From Bacteroidia bacterium (GTDB lineage Bacteria > Bacteroidota > Bacteroidia > J057): a stretch of 64,000 bases of DNA. Numbering within the stretch: position 1 is the stretch's first letter; each line of letters begins with the position of its first letter. The notes under the pieces were generated by a model. That model was not told where the DNA came from, made no database searches, and worked only from the letters and a program-made list of their open reading frames with translations. Positions 9,808 through 19,200 of the stretch are shown here, one piece after another. The stretch is taken from contig JALEFZ010000088.1 of NCBI GenBank assembly GCA_022760475.1, positions 434,001-498,000 on the forward strand, in the 5' to 3' direction. Both the position numbers and the translations under genes were made by a program.

Positions 9808-10914
9808 ATGAAACTGAGAATCAATAATTCTATATCATATATCCTTCCTGTTCTTTTGGGAACGATGATGTTCTTCATTGCTTGTGAGGAAATCGACGAT
9901 GGATCTTTTACCCCTCAGGTAATTTTTGATCCAGGACCGCCACCTGATACCACCTTTACTGTTGAAGATCCATGCTTGAGTACAAGCTGCGCATTGCGGA
10001 CCATGGATCTGGATGCAGGAAGTGATACCCTTACGATGGATTTCTATTCCAATTATGACTTTATGAGGGAAGATGCCATCTGGGGAACGCTCACATCTGC
10101 AGTCATTGTCGTACATGGAAATCTTCGAAATGGGAATGAGTATTTCAGTTGGTTGACAAATGCCCTTTTGTCCATTAATAAACAAAATGAAACCCTACTG
10201 ATTGCTCCCAATTTCAAAACCAGCAACGATGTTTCTACGGGAGATCCTGACATCATTTACTCCAGCGACGGATGGAAGAGGGGGTTCCAATCCAATAACA
10301 TTACCAGTGAAAAAATTGCTTCTTATACCATCATGGATAGTGTTTTGAAGCTATTGGCTGATAAGAGTCGCTTTCCCAATCTGGAAAAAATTATCATCAC
10401 AGGACATTCTGCCGGGGCACAGTTTACCAACCTCTATGCTGCTGCCAGCCCTATGCCGGATCAGTTGGCTGGAATCGATGTGGAATATTTGGTCGCTAAC
10501 AGCCAGTATTTCTTTTATCCGGGACCTGAAAGGTGGAATGGGAGCAGCTTCGTAGTCCCAACAGGCTGCAACAATTATGACAATTGGCCATATGGAACAG
10601 GAAACCTTACCGCCTATCTGTCTGACTTCACCGAGCAGGATATCAGAGATAGGTATACCGGAAGGAAATTGACCTACCTATTGGGAACGCTGGATATTTT
10701 CACTGGCGGAAGCCTTAATACCAGCGATTGTGAAGCCACACTTTTGGGGGAGAACCGCTTTGTAAGGGGGCAAAATATGGTCCGCTACATGGGGGATTTC
10801 TTCAGCAATAGTGAACACATCGAAATATTGGTCAACAATGTAGGCCACGATGCTGCTGCCATGTATAATTCAACAGTAGGCAAGCAAACGATTTTGGACA
10901 TGTTAGGGGGATAG
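9808..10914 (+). CDS. Alpha/beta hydrolase lipoprotein, putative esterase
   Basis: The start is placed at the ATG of MKLRINNS, which gives a lipoprotein signal ending FFIAC; an in-frame ATG 21 bases upstream overlaps the GLUG gene. The core is an alpha/beta hydrolase: oxyanion-region strand VIVVHGNLRNGNEYF, nucleophile elbow GHSAG (Ser201), likely acid Asp296 in GTLDIFTGG and His347 in NNVGHDAAAM. Several cysteines outside the lipobox (for example CLSTSC) may form disulfides. It is the last gene before a convergent hairpin and probably the only enzyme of the SusCD operon, pointing to an ester-containing substrate. It could also be a depolymerase- or lipase-like enzyme; the specificity is not visible. 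Confidence 0.82.
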   Translation: MKLRINNSISYILPVLLGTMMFFIACEEIDDGSFTPQVIFDPGPPPDTTFTVEDPCLSTSCALRTMDLDAGSDTLTMDFYSNYDFMREDAIWGTLTSAVIVVHGNLRNGNEYFSWLTNALLSINKQNETLLIAPNFKTSNDVSTGDPDIIYSSDGWKRGFQSNNITSEKIASYTIMDSVLKLLADKSRFPNLEKIIITGHSAGAQFTNLYAAASPMPDQLAGIDVEYLVANSQYFFYPGPERWNGSSFVVPTGCNNYDNWPYGTGNLTAYLSDFTEQDIRDRYTGRKLTYLLGTLDIFTGGSLNTSDCEATLLGENRFVRGQNMVRYMGDFFSNSEHIEILVNNVGHDAAAMYNSTVGKQTILDMLGG

Positions 10915-10922
10915 TTGTCCAT

Positions 10923-10947
10923 GGAAGCATGGTCAGCCCATGCTTCC
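10923..10947. terminator. Hairpin between convergent genes
   Basis: A perfect 10-bp stem (GGAAGCATGG and CCATGCTTCC) with a five-base loop, 8 bases after the hydrolase stop and 5 bases before the stop of the leftward acetyltransferase. There is no strong T-tract on either side, so it may serve both directions only weakly. Confidence 0.6.
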
Positions 10948-10952
10948 GATTC

Positions 10953-11492
10953 TTATCTCTTGAATTTATGAATCATTAAATTCTCCGGAACCCATTTGCC
11001 TTTCTTCTTAAAGCCTTTGGGAAGGTGCTTAAGATAAATGAATCCATTCTTCTCCAAAACCCGTTGACTGGCCTTGTTCCAGGTGGCATAGGCGGCGACT
11101 ACGTCTTTTGCTTTGAGCTCTTCTTCGGCAAACTGCAATACCCTGCCTATCGCTTCTGTCATGATGCCTTTGCGTTGGTTTTCAGGGTGAGTCCAATATC
11201 CAATGTCCCATGTCCCTGTATCCTGGGTAGGTCTAAGCGAAATCCTGCCTAAGAACTTTTCGCTCTCCCTTTCTGTGATGACGAAACCAAAGGCTTCTGC
11301 CTTTTTCCAGGCCTCGATGTGCGCATGAAGATTGGGAAACAATTCACCCATGCTTTCGGGTGGGGCCCATTGCATCCCATCGTTGAATCCTGGGTATCTG
11401 GTAGCTGAGAAAATATGTGGAATGTCTTCTTCCCTTGGGGCTCGGAGGGTCAGGTTTTGACTGGCAAGGGTAAACTCAATTGGAAATGCCAT
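10953..11492 (-). CDS. GNAT-family N-acetyltransferase (RimJ/RimL type)
   Basis: Predicted to transfer an acetyl group from acetyl-CoA to an amine, as ribosomal-protein acetyltransferases do. Visible signatures are LTLRAPREEDIPHIF at the N terminus, FLGRISLRPT and DIGYWTHPENQRKGIMTEAI (the acetyl-CoA-binding motif A, Q/R-x-x-G), then AYATWNKASQRVLEKNGF, a classic RimJ/RimL motif. The ATG of MAFPIEFTL is chosen. A TTG 78 bases upstream would extend the protein by 26 low-complexity residues into the preceding gene. It ends a leftward run after the pentapeptide protein and esterase. The target is unknown. Confidence 0.88.
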   Translation of the reverse strand: MAFPIEFTLASQNLTLRAPREEDIPHIFSATRYPGFNDGMQWAPPESMGELFPNLHAHIEAWKKAEAFGFVITERESEKFLGRISLRPTQDTGTWDIGYWTHPENQRKGIMTEAIGRVLQFAEEELKAKDVVAAYATWNKASQRVLEKNGFIYLKHLPKGFKKKGKWVPENLMIHKFKR

Positions 11493-11562
11493 GAAGGGGT
11501 TGTTGTTGAAGTTAAAACAACCTGAGGGGTATCCATTTTTACTTTCTTGTGGACTAAAGGTT

Positions 11563-12132
11563 TCACTCAACCTTTATTTGATATTGGATCAAAAGCCCAG
11601 GTAAACCATCCAAAGAGAATTTGGCTTTTTTGATGTGGGTGAGTTCAGGATTAATGATAAAATTAGCAGCTCCTCTAAAGTCTGCTTCCTCAAGCTTGCT
11701 CCCTTCAAATTCGGCATGTTTGAGGTCCGAACCCTGAAAGGAGGCTTTTTTCAGGTTGGCACCTGTGAAGTCCACATGCTGAAGTTTGCAGTCTTTGAAA
11801 CTCAAGAGATTTCTTTTTCTGCCATGAAAACTGCTTGATTCCATTTGACAACTTTCAAAATAAGCTTCCAAAGTGGTTTCCTGGCAATCTTCAAAATGTA
11901 CCCCCAGCATTTTACATTCCTTGAATTCACAGCCACGAATCATGCTGTCAAGGAGTTGGACATTGCTCAGGTTACAGTCAATGAATTCACATTCCAGGAA
12001 AATAAAATCTGCCAGTTTAATCCCTGAAAAATTACAGCCTTTGAAGGTACAATCTTCATACTCTCCCTTTTCCAGTGCTTCCTGGCTAAAGTCCAGGTCC
12101 ATGAATTCCTTTTGGTATTCTGATACACCCAT
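11563..12132 (-). CDS. Pentapeptide-repeat protein, Qnr/McbG-like
   Basis: A 189-residue protein made almost wholly of five-residue repeats of the A(D/N)LxX type, with phenylalanine or leucine at the central position (CTFKGCNFSGIKLADFIF, FTGANLKKASFQGSDL). These fold into a right-handed quadrilateral beta helix. The C-terminal segment after the repeats (GAANFIINPELTHIKKAKF, then LPGLL) resembles the conserved end of Qnr-like proteins. Qnr members mimic DNA and protect gyrase and topoisomerase IV from quinolones, but most chromosomal homologues are untested. It lies 4 bases downstream of the esterase stop. It is cysteine-rich, like many Bacteroidota members. Confidence 0.9.
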   Translation of the reverse strand: MGVSEYQKEFMDLDFSQEALEKGEYEDCTFKGCNFSGIKLADFIFLECEFIDCNLSNVQLLDSMIRGCEFKECKMLGVHFEDCQETTLEAYFESCQMESSSFHGRKRNLLSFKDCKLQHVDFTGANLKKASFQGSDLKHAEFEGSKLEEADFRGAANFIINPELTHIKKAKFSLDGLPGLLIQYQIKVE

Positions 12133-12136
12133 TGCC

Positions 12137-13078
12137 TCAATTTTTGTCTGTAATGAAAAGCAAGGGTTGGTCTATTCTTGCCATCCATGCTCTTTCAGAG
12201 TGATTAGCTCCAGGAAACTTTTTTGTTGTCCAGCTATGGGCATCATAGCCTTTTAACCTCATGACGGAGTCTACCCCCAATTGGTGAGGTTCATAAAAGG
12301 CATCCAGGGTTTCTGTGCCGTAATCGAAGTATATCTTGTGGTCTTTAGGGGTAGGCAGGTTTTTTGCCAAATACTCCATGAAGGCATTTGGAACAGGATT
12401 ACCTGGATATGGTTTGGCTCCCGGCCAGTGAGTTGAAAGGCAGGCAGCAGCACCAAAGGTCTCTGGGTATTCACAAATGGCATACATGGAAATGAGTCCT
12501 CCCATGCTTGATCCTGCTATAAATGTATTTTCACGGTTCTTAAGGGTTGGATAGTACTTGTCGATATAGGGTTTCAGCTCCTCCACCAAGAATTTTAGGT
12601 AATTATCAGATTGGACGCCCTTAGAAAAATAGAAGTGCCCGTTGGTTCTTTTTGCGTTTTTGACAAGCGAATCCTGGTAGGATTCAGGGAGAGACTCAAA
12701 GGGTTTTTGAGGGAAATAATCTATATGCCTGTCCTGCCCTCCATTCCATGCACCTACCACAATCATGGGCTTGATTTTTTTTTCCTTGATCAATTTTCCC
12801 ATGATTTCATCGATGCCCCATTCCTGTTTATTCCAGGTTGTGGTGCTGTCAAAAAGCATTTGACCATCATGCATATACAAAACCGGATAGTTGGAAGTGC
12901 TTGAGTAGCCTTCTGGTAACCAGATATCTACATTTCTGTCAGCTACATATTTCGAAGGGAATGAATCAAGCCTTACGACCCTTCCCGAAGCTACGTTCAG
13001 TGCAGAAGGAATCTTTTCTTTTACAGGGGTGCAGGCGAAGAAGAGTAAAACTATCCCTAGGAGAAGTAGGTTTTTCAT
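12137..13078 (-). CDS. Esterase-family alpha/beta hydrolase lipoprotein
   Basis: A PF00756-type (esterase D / Fes-like) serine hydrolase, anchored by a lipobox (LLFFAC). The fold shows PVLYMHDGQMLFD near the N terminus, the nucleophile elbow GSSMGG with Ser191, a likely acid in YFDYGTETLD and the catalytic His in GANHSERAW. The length of 313 residues is usual. Family members hydrolyse acyl esters, including siderophore and feruloyl esters. The substrate here is not identifiable. The pentapeptide gene follows 4 bases after the stop, suggesting co-transcription. The ATG start has a basic n-region followed directly by the hydrophobic core. Confidence 0.9.
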   Translation of the reverse strand: MKNLLLLGIVLLFFACTPVKEKIPSALNVASGRVVRLDSFPSKYVADRNVDIWLPEGYSSTSNYPVLYMHDGQMLFDSTTTWNKQEWGIDEIMGKLIKEKKIKPMIVVGAWNGGQDRHIDYFPQKPFESLPESYQDSLVKNAKRTNGHFYFSKGVQSDNYLKFLVEELKPYIDKYYPTLKNRENTFIAGSSMGGLISMYAICEYPETFGAAACLSTHWPGAKPYPGNPVPNAFMEYLAKNLPTPKDHKIYFDYGTETLDAFYEPHQLGVDSVMRLKGYDAHSWTTKKFPGANHSERAWMARIDQPLLFITDKN

Positions 13079-13157
13079 GCTAAATGGATTAATGAATTGA
13101 GGACGAGTGTGTTGTAAATGCTAGTTGTAAAACAACATATTGAGAATGTAATGGCTT

Positions 13158-13361
13158 TTAATCTTCTTCTTCAAGGATTTTTTTGACCCTGCCTACCTCT
13201 CCGGTGTCCAGCATGACTTTGATCCCGTGGGGATGATTGGGAGACTTCGTCAGGATTCTTTTTACGAATCCTTCTGTCAACTCTCCAGTAGACTGGTGGT
13301 GCTTCTGTACGACCGCTACCTCCATTCCGATCTTTATGTTGCTTCTCTTGCTTCCATCCAT
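13158..13361 (-). CDS. YwbE-family small protein (DUF2196)
   Basis: A 67-residue protein matching the YwbE family almost end to end: R.NIKIGMEVAVVQKHHQ.TG.LTEG.V..ILTKSP.HPHGIKV.L..G.VGRV. The compact all-beta shape with many Gly and conserved His/Pro suggests a nucleic-acid- or metal-binding beta barrel, but the function of the family is not established. It stands alone between the esterase and the Ig-like lipoprotein, with an acidic tail (KILEEED). Confidence 0.92.
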   Translation of the reverse strand: MDGSKRSNIKIGMEVAVVQKHHQSTGELTEGFVKRILTKSPNHPHGIKVMLDTGEVGRVKKILEEED

Positions 13362-13424
13362 GGGAAATCGAATTAAAATTGATCCAGAGGCAACAATTTA
13401 GGGCTAATTTTGCGAAGCGAAAAA

Positions 13425-15170
13425 CTACTCTTTTTCTTCCTCCGGAAGCGTAGCCTCTTCCAGTTTTCCAACCTCCGGTTTTTCTTCCTTGGGTTCGGCT
13501 TTCTTAAAGCCCACCTCAATTACAAAATCTGGGAAATCCCAATTTTCGCGGGTTTCTACTGTTCCGGAAGGAGTGTAGATTTTCTCAGGAGGACGGCGAA
13601 GCCTCAGCGATCCAGGTGTCCAAATTTTATTGGAATCGGTATCGAGGATGATCCTGGAACTGTAAGTACCTGCTGGAAGGAAGGGAAAGGAAAACACCGT
13701 ATCGTAAGCAGTACCCACTACCTTTTTATCCTTGTCTAGCAAATATAGAATGATGGGGGGCTTGAATGGAGAATCTAGCCTTACAGATCCACTTACAGTT
13801 GAAAATCCCTTGGGATTGTACCATTGAAGGGGAAATTTCCTGTGGCTGATGCTATCCTTGACCTTTTCAGTGGCTATGGCCTTGGAAACATGCAGGAGAT
13901 AAAGCAGTTGGGAGTCAGGCTGGGGATGAGGGCTGATGGAAACTTTGAAGCCATCAGTTTGGACCTTGAAATTCAGCGTATCTCTGTTGGGAATTCTGGC
14001 AGTATCTGTAAGGTAAAACCAAGTCTCTTGCTCTCTGTAAATCTTAGGTGTGAAAAATTCCCAGTTATTCTCTTCAGGCTTTAACTCAATCTGGGTCAAC
14101 AAGGGTTCGTCCATGCTGTCATACCTGGTAGGACGCATCAAAAAGGTTGTGTCAAGAGGTTTCCCAAGACTGTCTGTGATTCCCTCCAGGCTGATGTATT
14201 GAAGGCTGTCATGACCCCGGGCTACATGAAGATAAAGCAAGGGCTCATCCTGCCACAGAAAAGAATAAAGTCCTATACTCGAACTATCCCTCAAAACAGA
14301 ATCATTGCCAATTGAATCTTCCAGAATACTATAGGCTTCCAATGAGTCAGTTTTGATCCCTTTATTGAATCTGAGCCTCAAGGTAGAATCACTGATCCAA
14401 CTGCCTTGCATCAAGCGGGGTTTCGCCAGGTCGGGTTGGTAGGAGAAGAGCTTTACCGTAGTAAAGTTGGTTGAATCATTCTCAAAGGTAACCACCGAGT
14501 CCAGGGAGATGGCGATGCGGTCAGCAATGTTGTTATAAGTATTGCTTTGATCCTCGTCCGACAAGCCCAATACCCTGTAAGGTGCATTTCTTAGGTATTT
14601 GAATGAAAAGTCTCCTTTTTCATTGCTTTTGGTAATGTAGGCTGGGCGAAGGTTAAAGAAATTTTCATCAATGATGCTATCGGCATCAAAAAGCAGGATG
14701 GTCATTTTGGATGCCGTCTTCCCAATCTCTGGAGCCACAATACTCCCTTTGATTTCCATGCTATCAAGTTGGTCTCCGGTACTAAATGCCAAATTATAGG
14801 TTTCCTCTAAAGGATTTCCTTCGTGTAGATCTTTGACTTCATTGAGGGTAATGATATAGGTTGTCTGGGGGCGAAGTTCTTCCTGAAAGTCAATTTTTAA
14901 CCTCCTGGCATTATCGCTCATGATGACCTTGGGCCTTTTGATATAAGGAGAAATGAAAATCTCTTTCCCATAGCTTGGCTTCTTTATAGCTTCACTGAAT
15001 CTGAAGTTTACAATTGTACCGCTATAATTCAGGGTACTGTCCTCCGGATAGATTCCTGTAACCCGGGGAGGCTCTGAATCCTTGGGTCCACCTTGGAGGG
15101 TTCCTTTTTGTCCACAACTTCCCAAAAGAAGGACATGTACCAATATGATTATCCAAATTAATTGTCTCAT
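13425..15170 (-). CDS. Ig-like-domain lipoprotein of the conserved GGPKD family
   Basis: The ATG at 15170 is chosen: it gives a lipoprotein signal (LLLGSC) and overlaps the TAA of the upstream gene as TAATG, a translational-coupling arrangement. After the lipid Cys come QKGTLQGGPKDSEPPRV and a bacterial Ig-like domain (STLNYSGTIVNFRFSEAI, about residues 35-135). A carboxypeptidase-regulatory-like segment follows (KGDFSFKYLRNAPYRVLGLSDED), then several further beta modules. The C terminus is highly charged with Lys/Glu. This architecture recurs in Bacteroidota as a single-copy exported lipoprotein of unknown role. Envelope maintenance is plausible but unproven. Confidence 0.85.
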   Translation of the reverse strand: MRQLIWIIILVHVLLLGSCGQKGTLQGGPKDSEPPRVTGIYPEDSTLNYSGTIVNFRFSEAIKKPSYGKEIFISPYIKRPKVIMSDNARRLKIDFQEELRPQTTYIITLNEVKDLHEGNPLEETYNLAFSTGDQLDSMEIKGSIVAPEIGKTASKMTILLFDADSIIDENFFNLRPAYITKSNEKGDFSFKYLRNAPYRVLGLSDEDQSNTYNNIADRIAISLDSVVTFENDSTNFTTVKLFSYQPDLAKPRLMQGSWISDSTLRLRFNKGIKTDSLEAYSILEDSIGNDSVLRDSSSIGLYSFLWQDEPLLYLHVARGHDSLQYISLEGITDSLGKPLDTTFLMRPTRYDSMDEPLLTQIELKPEENNWEFFTPKIYREQETWFYLTDTARIPNRDTLNFKVQTDGFKVSISPHPQPDSQLLYLLHVSKAIATEKVKDSISHRKFPLQWYNPKGFSTVSGSVRLDSPFKPPIILYLLDKDKKVVGTAYDTVFSFPFLPAGTYSSRIILDTDSNKIWTPGSLRLRRPPEKIYTPSGTVETRENWDFPDFVIEVGFKKAEPKEEKPEVGKLEEATLPEEEKE

Positions 15171-15661
15171 TATCTGCTCCTTACATAAAACAAGGCTAAA
15201 ATACCACCCGTCCCACCCAGTATCCAAAGTCCAGGGCTGATGTATTTGTAGTAAATAAAAGGGTTGGCACCCCTAAGTTCAGGGTGTAAATCTTTTGACT
15301 TGAGCTGTTCTTTGACTTGCCGCTTGCTCAGTGTATCCTGATATTTTATCCGCCCATTGATATAACCCTGACCTTCCAATTGATAGCCATGCTCAAACTT
15401 CCTCAGGAATCGTTTCTTCCCCAGTTTTTGATAGGTAAATGAAGGCCTGAATAGCTGGATAGACCAGTTGGATGCTGTATCTGTTTGGTAGTCAGGTAAA
15501 TAAGGAAGGTAGATGCTGCCCTTGATTTCATTTATGGGCTTTGAAATGGAGTCGAATTCGGCTTGCCAAGTCAATCGAAAGATTTCTGCATTGCTAGCCT
15601 GCCCATTAGCATTAGATTTCCAAATTCCCCAAAAACATAAAACGCAACAGAATACTCTCAA
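15170..15661 (-). CDS. Small exported membrane-anchored protein, unknown
   Basis: No ATG is available. The frame extends to a TTG at 15700 inside the upstream gene, but a TTG at 15661 lies 4 bases after the upstream TAA and opens a good signal peptide (hydrophobic VFCCVLCFWGIW, cleavage near NANGQA), so I choose it. The mature part is beta-rich with a repeated YLP-type segment (IYLPYLPDYQTDTASNW). It ends in one transmembrane helix (GLWILGGTGGILALFYV) and a basic tail. It is the middle gene of a tight three-gene operon with the zinc-ribbon membrane protein and the Ig-like lipoprotein. No known family is recognised. Confidence 0.65.
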   Translation of the reverse strand: MRVFCCVLCFWGIWKSNANGQASNAEIFRLTWQAEFDSISKPINEIKGSIYLPYLPDYQTDTASNWSIQLFRPSFTYQKLGKKRFLRKFEHGYQLEGQGYINGRIKYQDTLSKRQVKEQLKSKDLHPELRGANPFIYYKYISPGLWILGGTGGILALFYVRSR

Positions 15662-15665
15662 AACC

Positions 15666-16163
15666 TTAATTGAATTTATTCCTGTATCCCCTAATACCAA
15701 TGAGGTACCAAAAAGGTACAGGTAGACTTAACAGAAAGACCAGCATCAAGTCCGCCTTCAGGAAAAATGCAACCACAGGTGCCAATGCCAGAATTCCCAA
15801 AATCACGTAAAAAATGGTGATTGTCTGCTTGTACTTCCTGTAATGCTCCTGCATGCTTGCCTGGCTTTTCTTGACCTCATCCAGGTAATCACTCAGCCAA
15901 GCCCTGCCCTCCTGAAAAGGTTCCAGTTTGGAGATCAATAGTTGTATCTTGGGTGCAGCCATCATATTAGTCCTCCCGGCTTCCAGGTCCTGCAGTTTCA
16001 TTCTCAAGTCAGCAGCAAGGGGCTTTATATCCTCTATCATTGTCTGATATTCCCAATCGCTCATCATAGATACGTTGCAGTTTCGGCATCTCTGGGAGAC
16101 AAAAACTTTGTTAGGACTTTCACAATGTGGGCAAATGAGCGGAGGAATAGAAGGTATTTCCAT
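15666..16163 (-). CDS. Zinc-ribbon membrane protein, unknown
   Basis: A 165-residue protein with an N-terminal zinc ribbon (CPHCESPNKVFVSQRCRNC, two CxxC knuckles), a helical and probably coiled-coil middle (about 40-110), and two transmembrane helices near the C terminus (TIFYVILGILALAPVVAFFL and LMLVFLLSLPVPFWYLIGI). It opens the three-gene operon, and the next start is 4 bases after its stop. The topology suggests the ribbon stays in the cytoplasm. No specific function is recognised. Confidence 0.75.
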   Translation of the reverse strand: MEIPSIPPLICPHCESPNKVFVSQRCRNCNVSMMSDWEYQTMIEDIKPLAADLRMKLQDLEAGRTNMMAAPKIQLLISKLEPFQEGRAWLSDYLDEVKKSQASMQEHYRKYKQTITIFYVILGILALAPVVAFFLKADLMLVFLLSLPVPFWYLIGIRGYRNKFN

Positions 16164-16178
16164 GAATCAAAATAAAAA

Positions 16179-16208
16179 CGGTCGTTTGGCTACATCGCCA
16201 AACGACCG
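16179..16208 (-). terminator. Rho-independent terminator of the large beta-rich gene
   Basis: A perfect 12-bp stem (CGGTCGTTTGGC and GCCAAACGACCG) with loop TACATC. On the minus strand it is followed by TTTTTATTTTG. It lies 32 bases past the stop of the 1,597-residue protein and ends just before the zinc-ribbon gene's start. Confidence 0.93.
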
Positions 16209-16239
16209 GAAAATTAAGGATTATCTTTAATAATAATTC

Positions 16240-19200
16240 TTAATTCTTGATGTATTTTTTAATGAATTCCTGGTTGAATTCTGCTACTCGATCATTATCC
16301 TCCAATTCGAAGTGGAATCCTTCCTTGGTTTTCAACTTTTCAAACTCCTGCTGAATGATGGCGTTGTACTCATCGTAGTAGGATGAAACGGTGTAGATGA
16401 TCTGATCTTCGAAGCTGAAGTACACCCAGTTGAATTCGTCTGCCTGTAGGTAAATGGTGAGTTTATCCGGCTCGCTATCTCCTTCTGCAGTTACTTTACC
16501 GAACTTATACACCACTTTTCCTCTCACAACCTTGTTGATTGGCCTTCCATTGATACCAATCAATCCAAGTTCCGCATCAGAATATAGGGTTCTCAATCTG
16601 CGATCGTAGTTGAAGTTTACCCCACTCAACAAGAGGGTATATGGCAATTGTTCTGCCATCTTGATATCTGTGTAGACCATAGAATTGGATACATTTTGTA
16701 CCAGCTTTTGGGTCTCACGCTCAATCTTGTTTTCCTCGTCAAGCAGTTCTGCCGCCGACTCAAGGAAGGAACGTTGGTTGAAATCAATGTCCTTGTTTTG
16801 TGTGGCTGTGGCATAAGCAATTGCATCTACCAACTTGCTTAAAGCCTCATCGGGAAGAACACCCATGTTGATACCCATGACCAGATCAGTATTCAGTGTT
16901 CTTTTCTTAAGGTTCTCCTTCCATTCACCCGCCATCTTGATTGATACAGTTTTGTCCTCAAAATTATAAGGAAATTTCAGGAAGCCTTTGGAAGTAATGG
17001 TTTGCGCTTCATCATTAAAGGCAACCGTAGCTCCTTTGTAGACTTTACCCAGGATTTTCTCCCTGCTACCAATCTTGAACTCCTTTTTCTTTCTGTCAAA
17101 TGTCAAACCTCCACTCGCCGTAAGTACAACCTTGTCATCAATGTTTTCTGTAGGTTGGAGGAAGCTGGAGTAGAAACTCCTCATTTCTGGATAATAGTTC
17201 AGACCTGAGATCAGTGGATCACCTACATCATTGGCAATATCTTCTGCAATCGGAATGAAGACAGAGTCTGGGTTTACAAGTGTTCGATCAAAGTCAAACC
17301 AGACACCATAGAAGGCTTCGTTCTCGGATTCAATCTTAACTTCCCCTTCAAATTCAAGGAATTTTCTGGAGGCATCCAGGAAGGCATCTCCTGCAAAGAA
17401 GATCCTTTCAGTCAGGTAGAATTCATCTTCTTCAGCGATCTCTCCTGAGGCTACAGTCGTCTGGTCGCTGTTGACACGGATATCATTGAACTCGATAAAC
17501 TGCTTCTGTCCATCTACTTCGATATAGTCATATTTACCCGAACCCGTGTAGTCTTCTCTGCTGTTTACCTGAACGATTGCGTCGTAGATTCTATGGAAGC
17601 CTGAATCCTGATCCGCGGAGATCACTGCATTTTGCAATGGTTTCAGGTAACCACCTTCCTCTACTACTGCATAGGCGCTATCCGGGAAGATGACAGCATC
17701 TGCTATGAGGATCTGCTCAACGCCATCTATCCGAACTGTTTTGTTAAACAGGTCATAGTAGGCCGATCCTGCCATGAATTTCAGCGAGTCCATCGCTTGC
17801 AAGGTCGAGATAAAGTAATTGGTTGAGTCTCCCAGACCTCCCGAATCTTCCAGGCGAAGGTCGTAGGTATCGCGCCCATAGTTTCCTTTTACAAGGTTTG
17901 TTTTATACTTGTGTAATGGGAAGTCAGCCAGCAACCTGGAGTCTTCTTTCGATTTGAAGTCCGAGCTGTGTTCCTTCACATCGTAGGCTACATTCACATT
18001 TTGAGCCTGGAACATAATGATGGATGAGTCATTCTCATCGGTTATGGTGAAGGTACTGTTGTCCGCAGTGAAATCCATTTGAGAGAATACGATGGAGTCC
18101 GCATCTATTTGAACTTGTCCCAATTCGATGGTTCCATTTCCAACCATTCCCAATTCTGAAATCTTTAACTCCCCACTGAAGGTGGCCTCTCCATCAAATA
18201 GAGATAGCGAGTTGAAGGATTTCGACTTAATCAATAAGGTACTGTCCTTGGTTTTCCATTTGTACTCTGCAGTAGCAGCTTTTACCTCCGGGAAATAAAC
18301 CCCCTTGCGGTATCCCTTCTTCATGTTGAAGTAATTTACCGTTGCCATTACTGAGTCAAAGTGGAAGACGAAAGTATCACTCTTCGCTATGGTACCGAGG
18401 TATTCAAGGGTTCCTCCTGCATGCAATCCTTTGCTATCAAGCAAAATATCACCCATGATTTTACCATTGCCATTGTAGATCTCATATCCTTCAGGTGGAG
18501 TCGCCCGCTTGAATCCAAGCGTAAAGTCATCCATTACCTGAAGCCGTTGTTTGATGACCGGGAAAATTTCGGATGAATAAAATTCCCCGTCAAACTGTAG
18601 GTTCGTCGGGTCAAAGGTCTCCAAACTGTCCAGGACGAAGGGGTCTACTGCGAAGTACATTTTCTCCTTGGAGTAAACACCACCTTCAACTTCATTGGAT
18701 GCCCAATAGAGATAGGACTGAGAATAAGAATCAAATACAGGGAAATGAGAATAATCTTTTTCTCCACTTTTGTTATAAGGATGGTCAATGTGAATAGCTC
18801 CTGTTACACCTTCAAAGACTGTGTTGTTCAGGGCTTTTTCAAGTGGGTTTTGCTTTACATTAGGATCAGGGTTACGATTCATTACAAAGCGAATAGAATC
18901 AACTGAGTCCACCAGTATGCTATAACTTTCGTAGTCAAAATGGTAGTTTTCCAAGGTGTCATTCCCATAGAAGTTCAACCTACCAGCAGCGATTTGCCCT
19001 CCAAAACGAAGGTTTCTGTTTTGTTCTACTACCACTTCCTGCTTTGATGGTTTGGCCCACAAGAAAACCGAGTCGCTGATAGAGAAATAAGGAACCCCCT
19101 GCAGGGTAAGCTCCATGTTGTCCAGGTTGAGCTTGGCATGGCTACCTGTATCTACCTTTGAGATGATCTGTATCGCGTCAAAGTCTTTTTTCTTTCTCGC

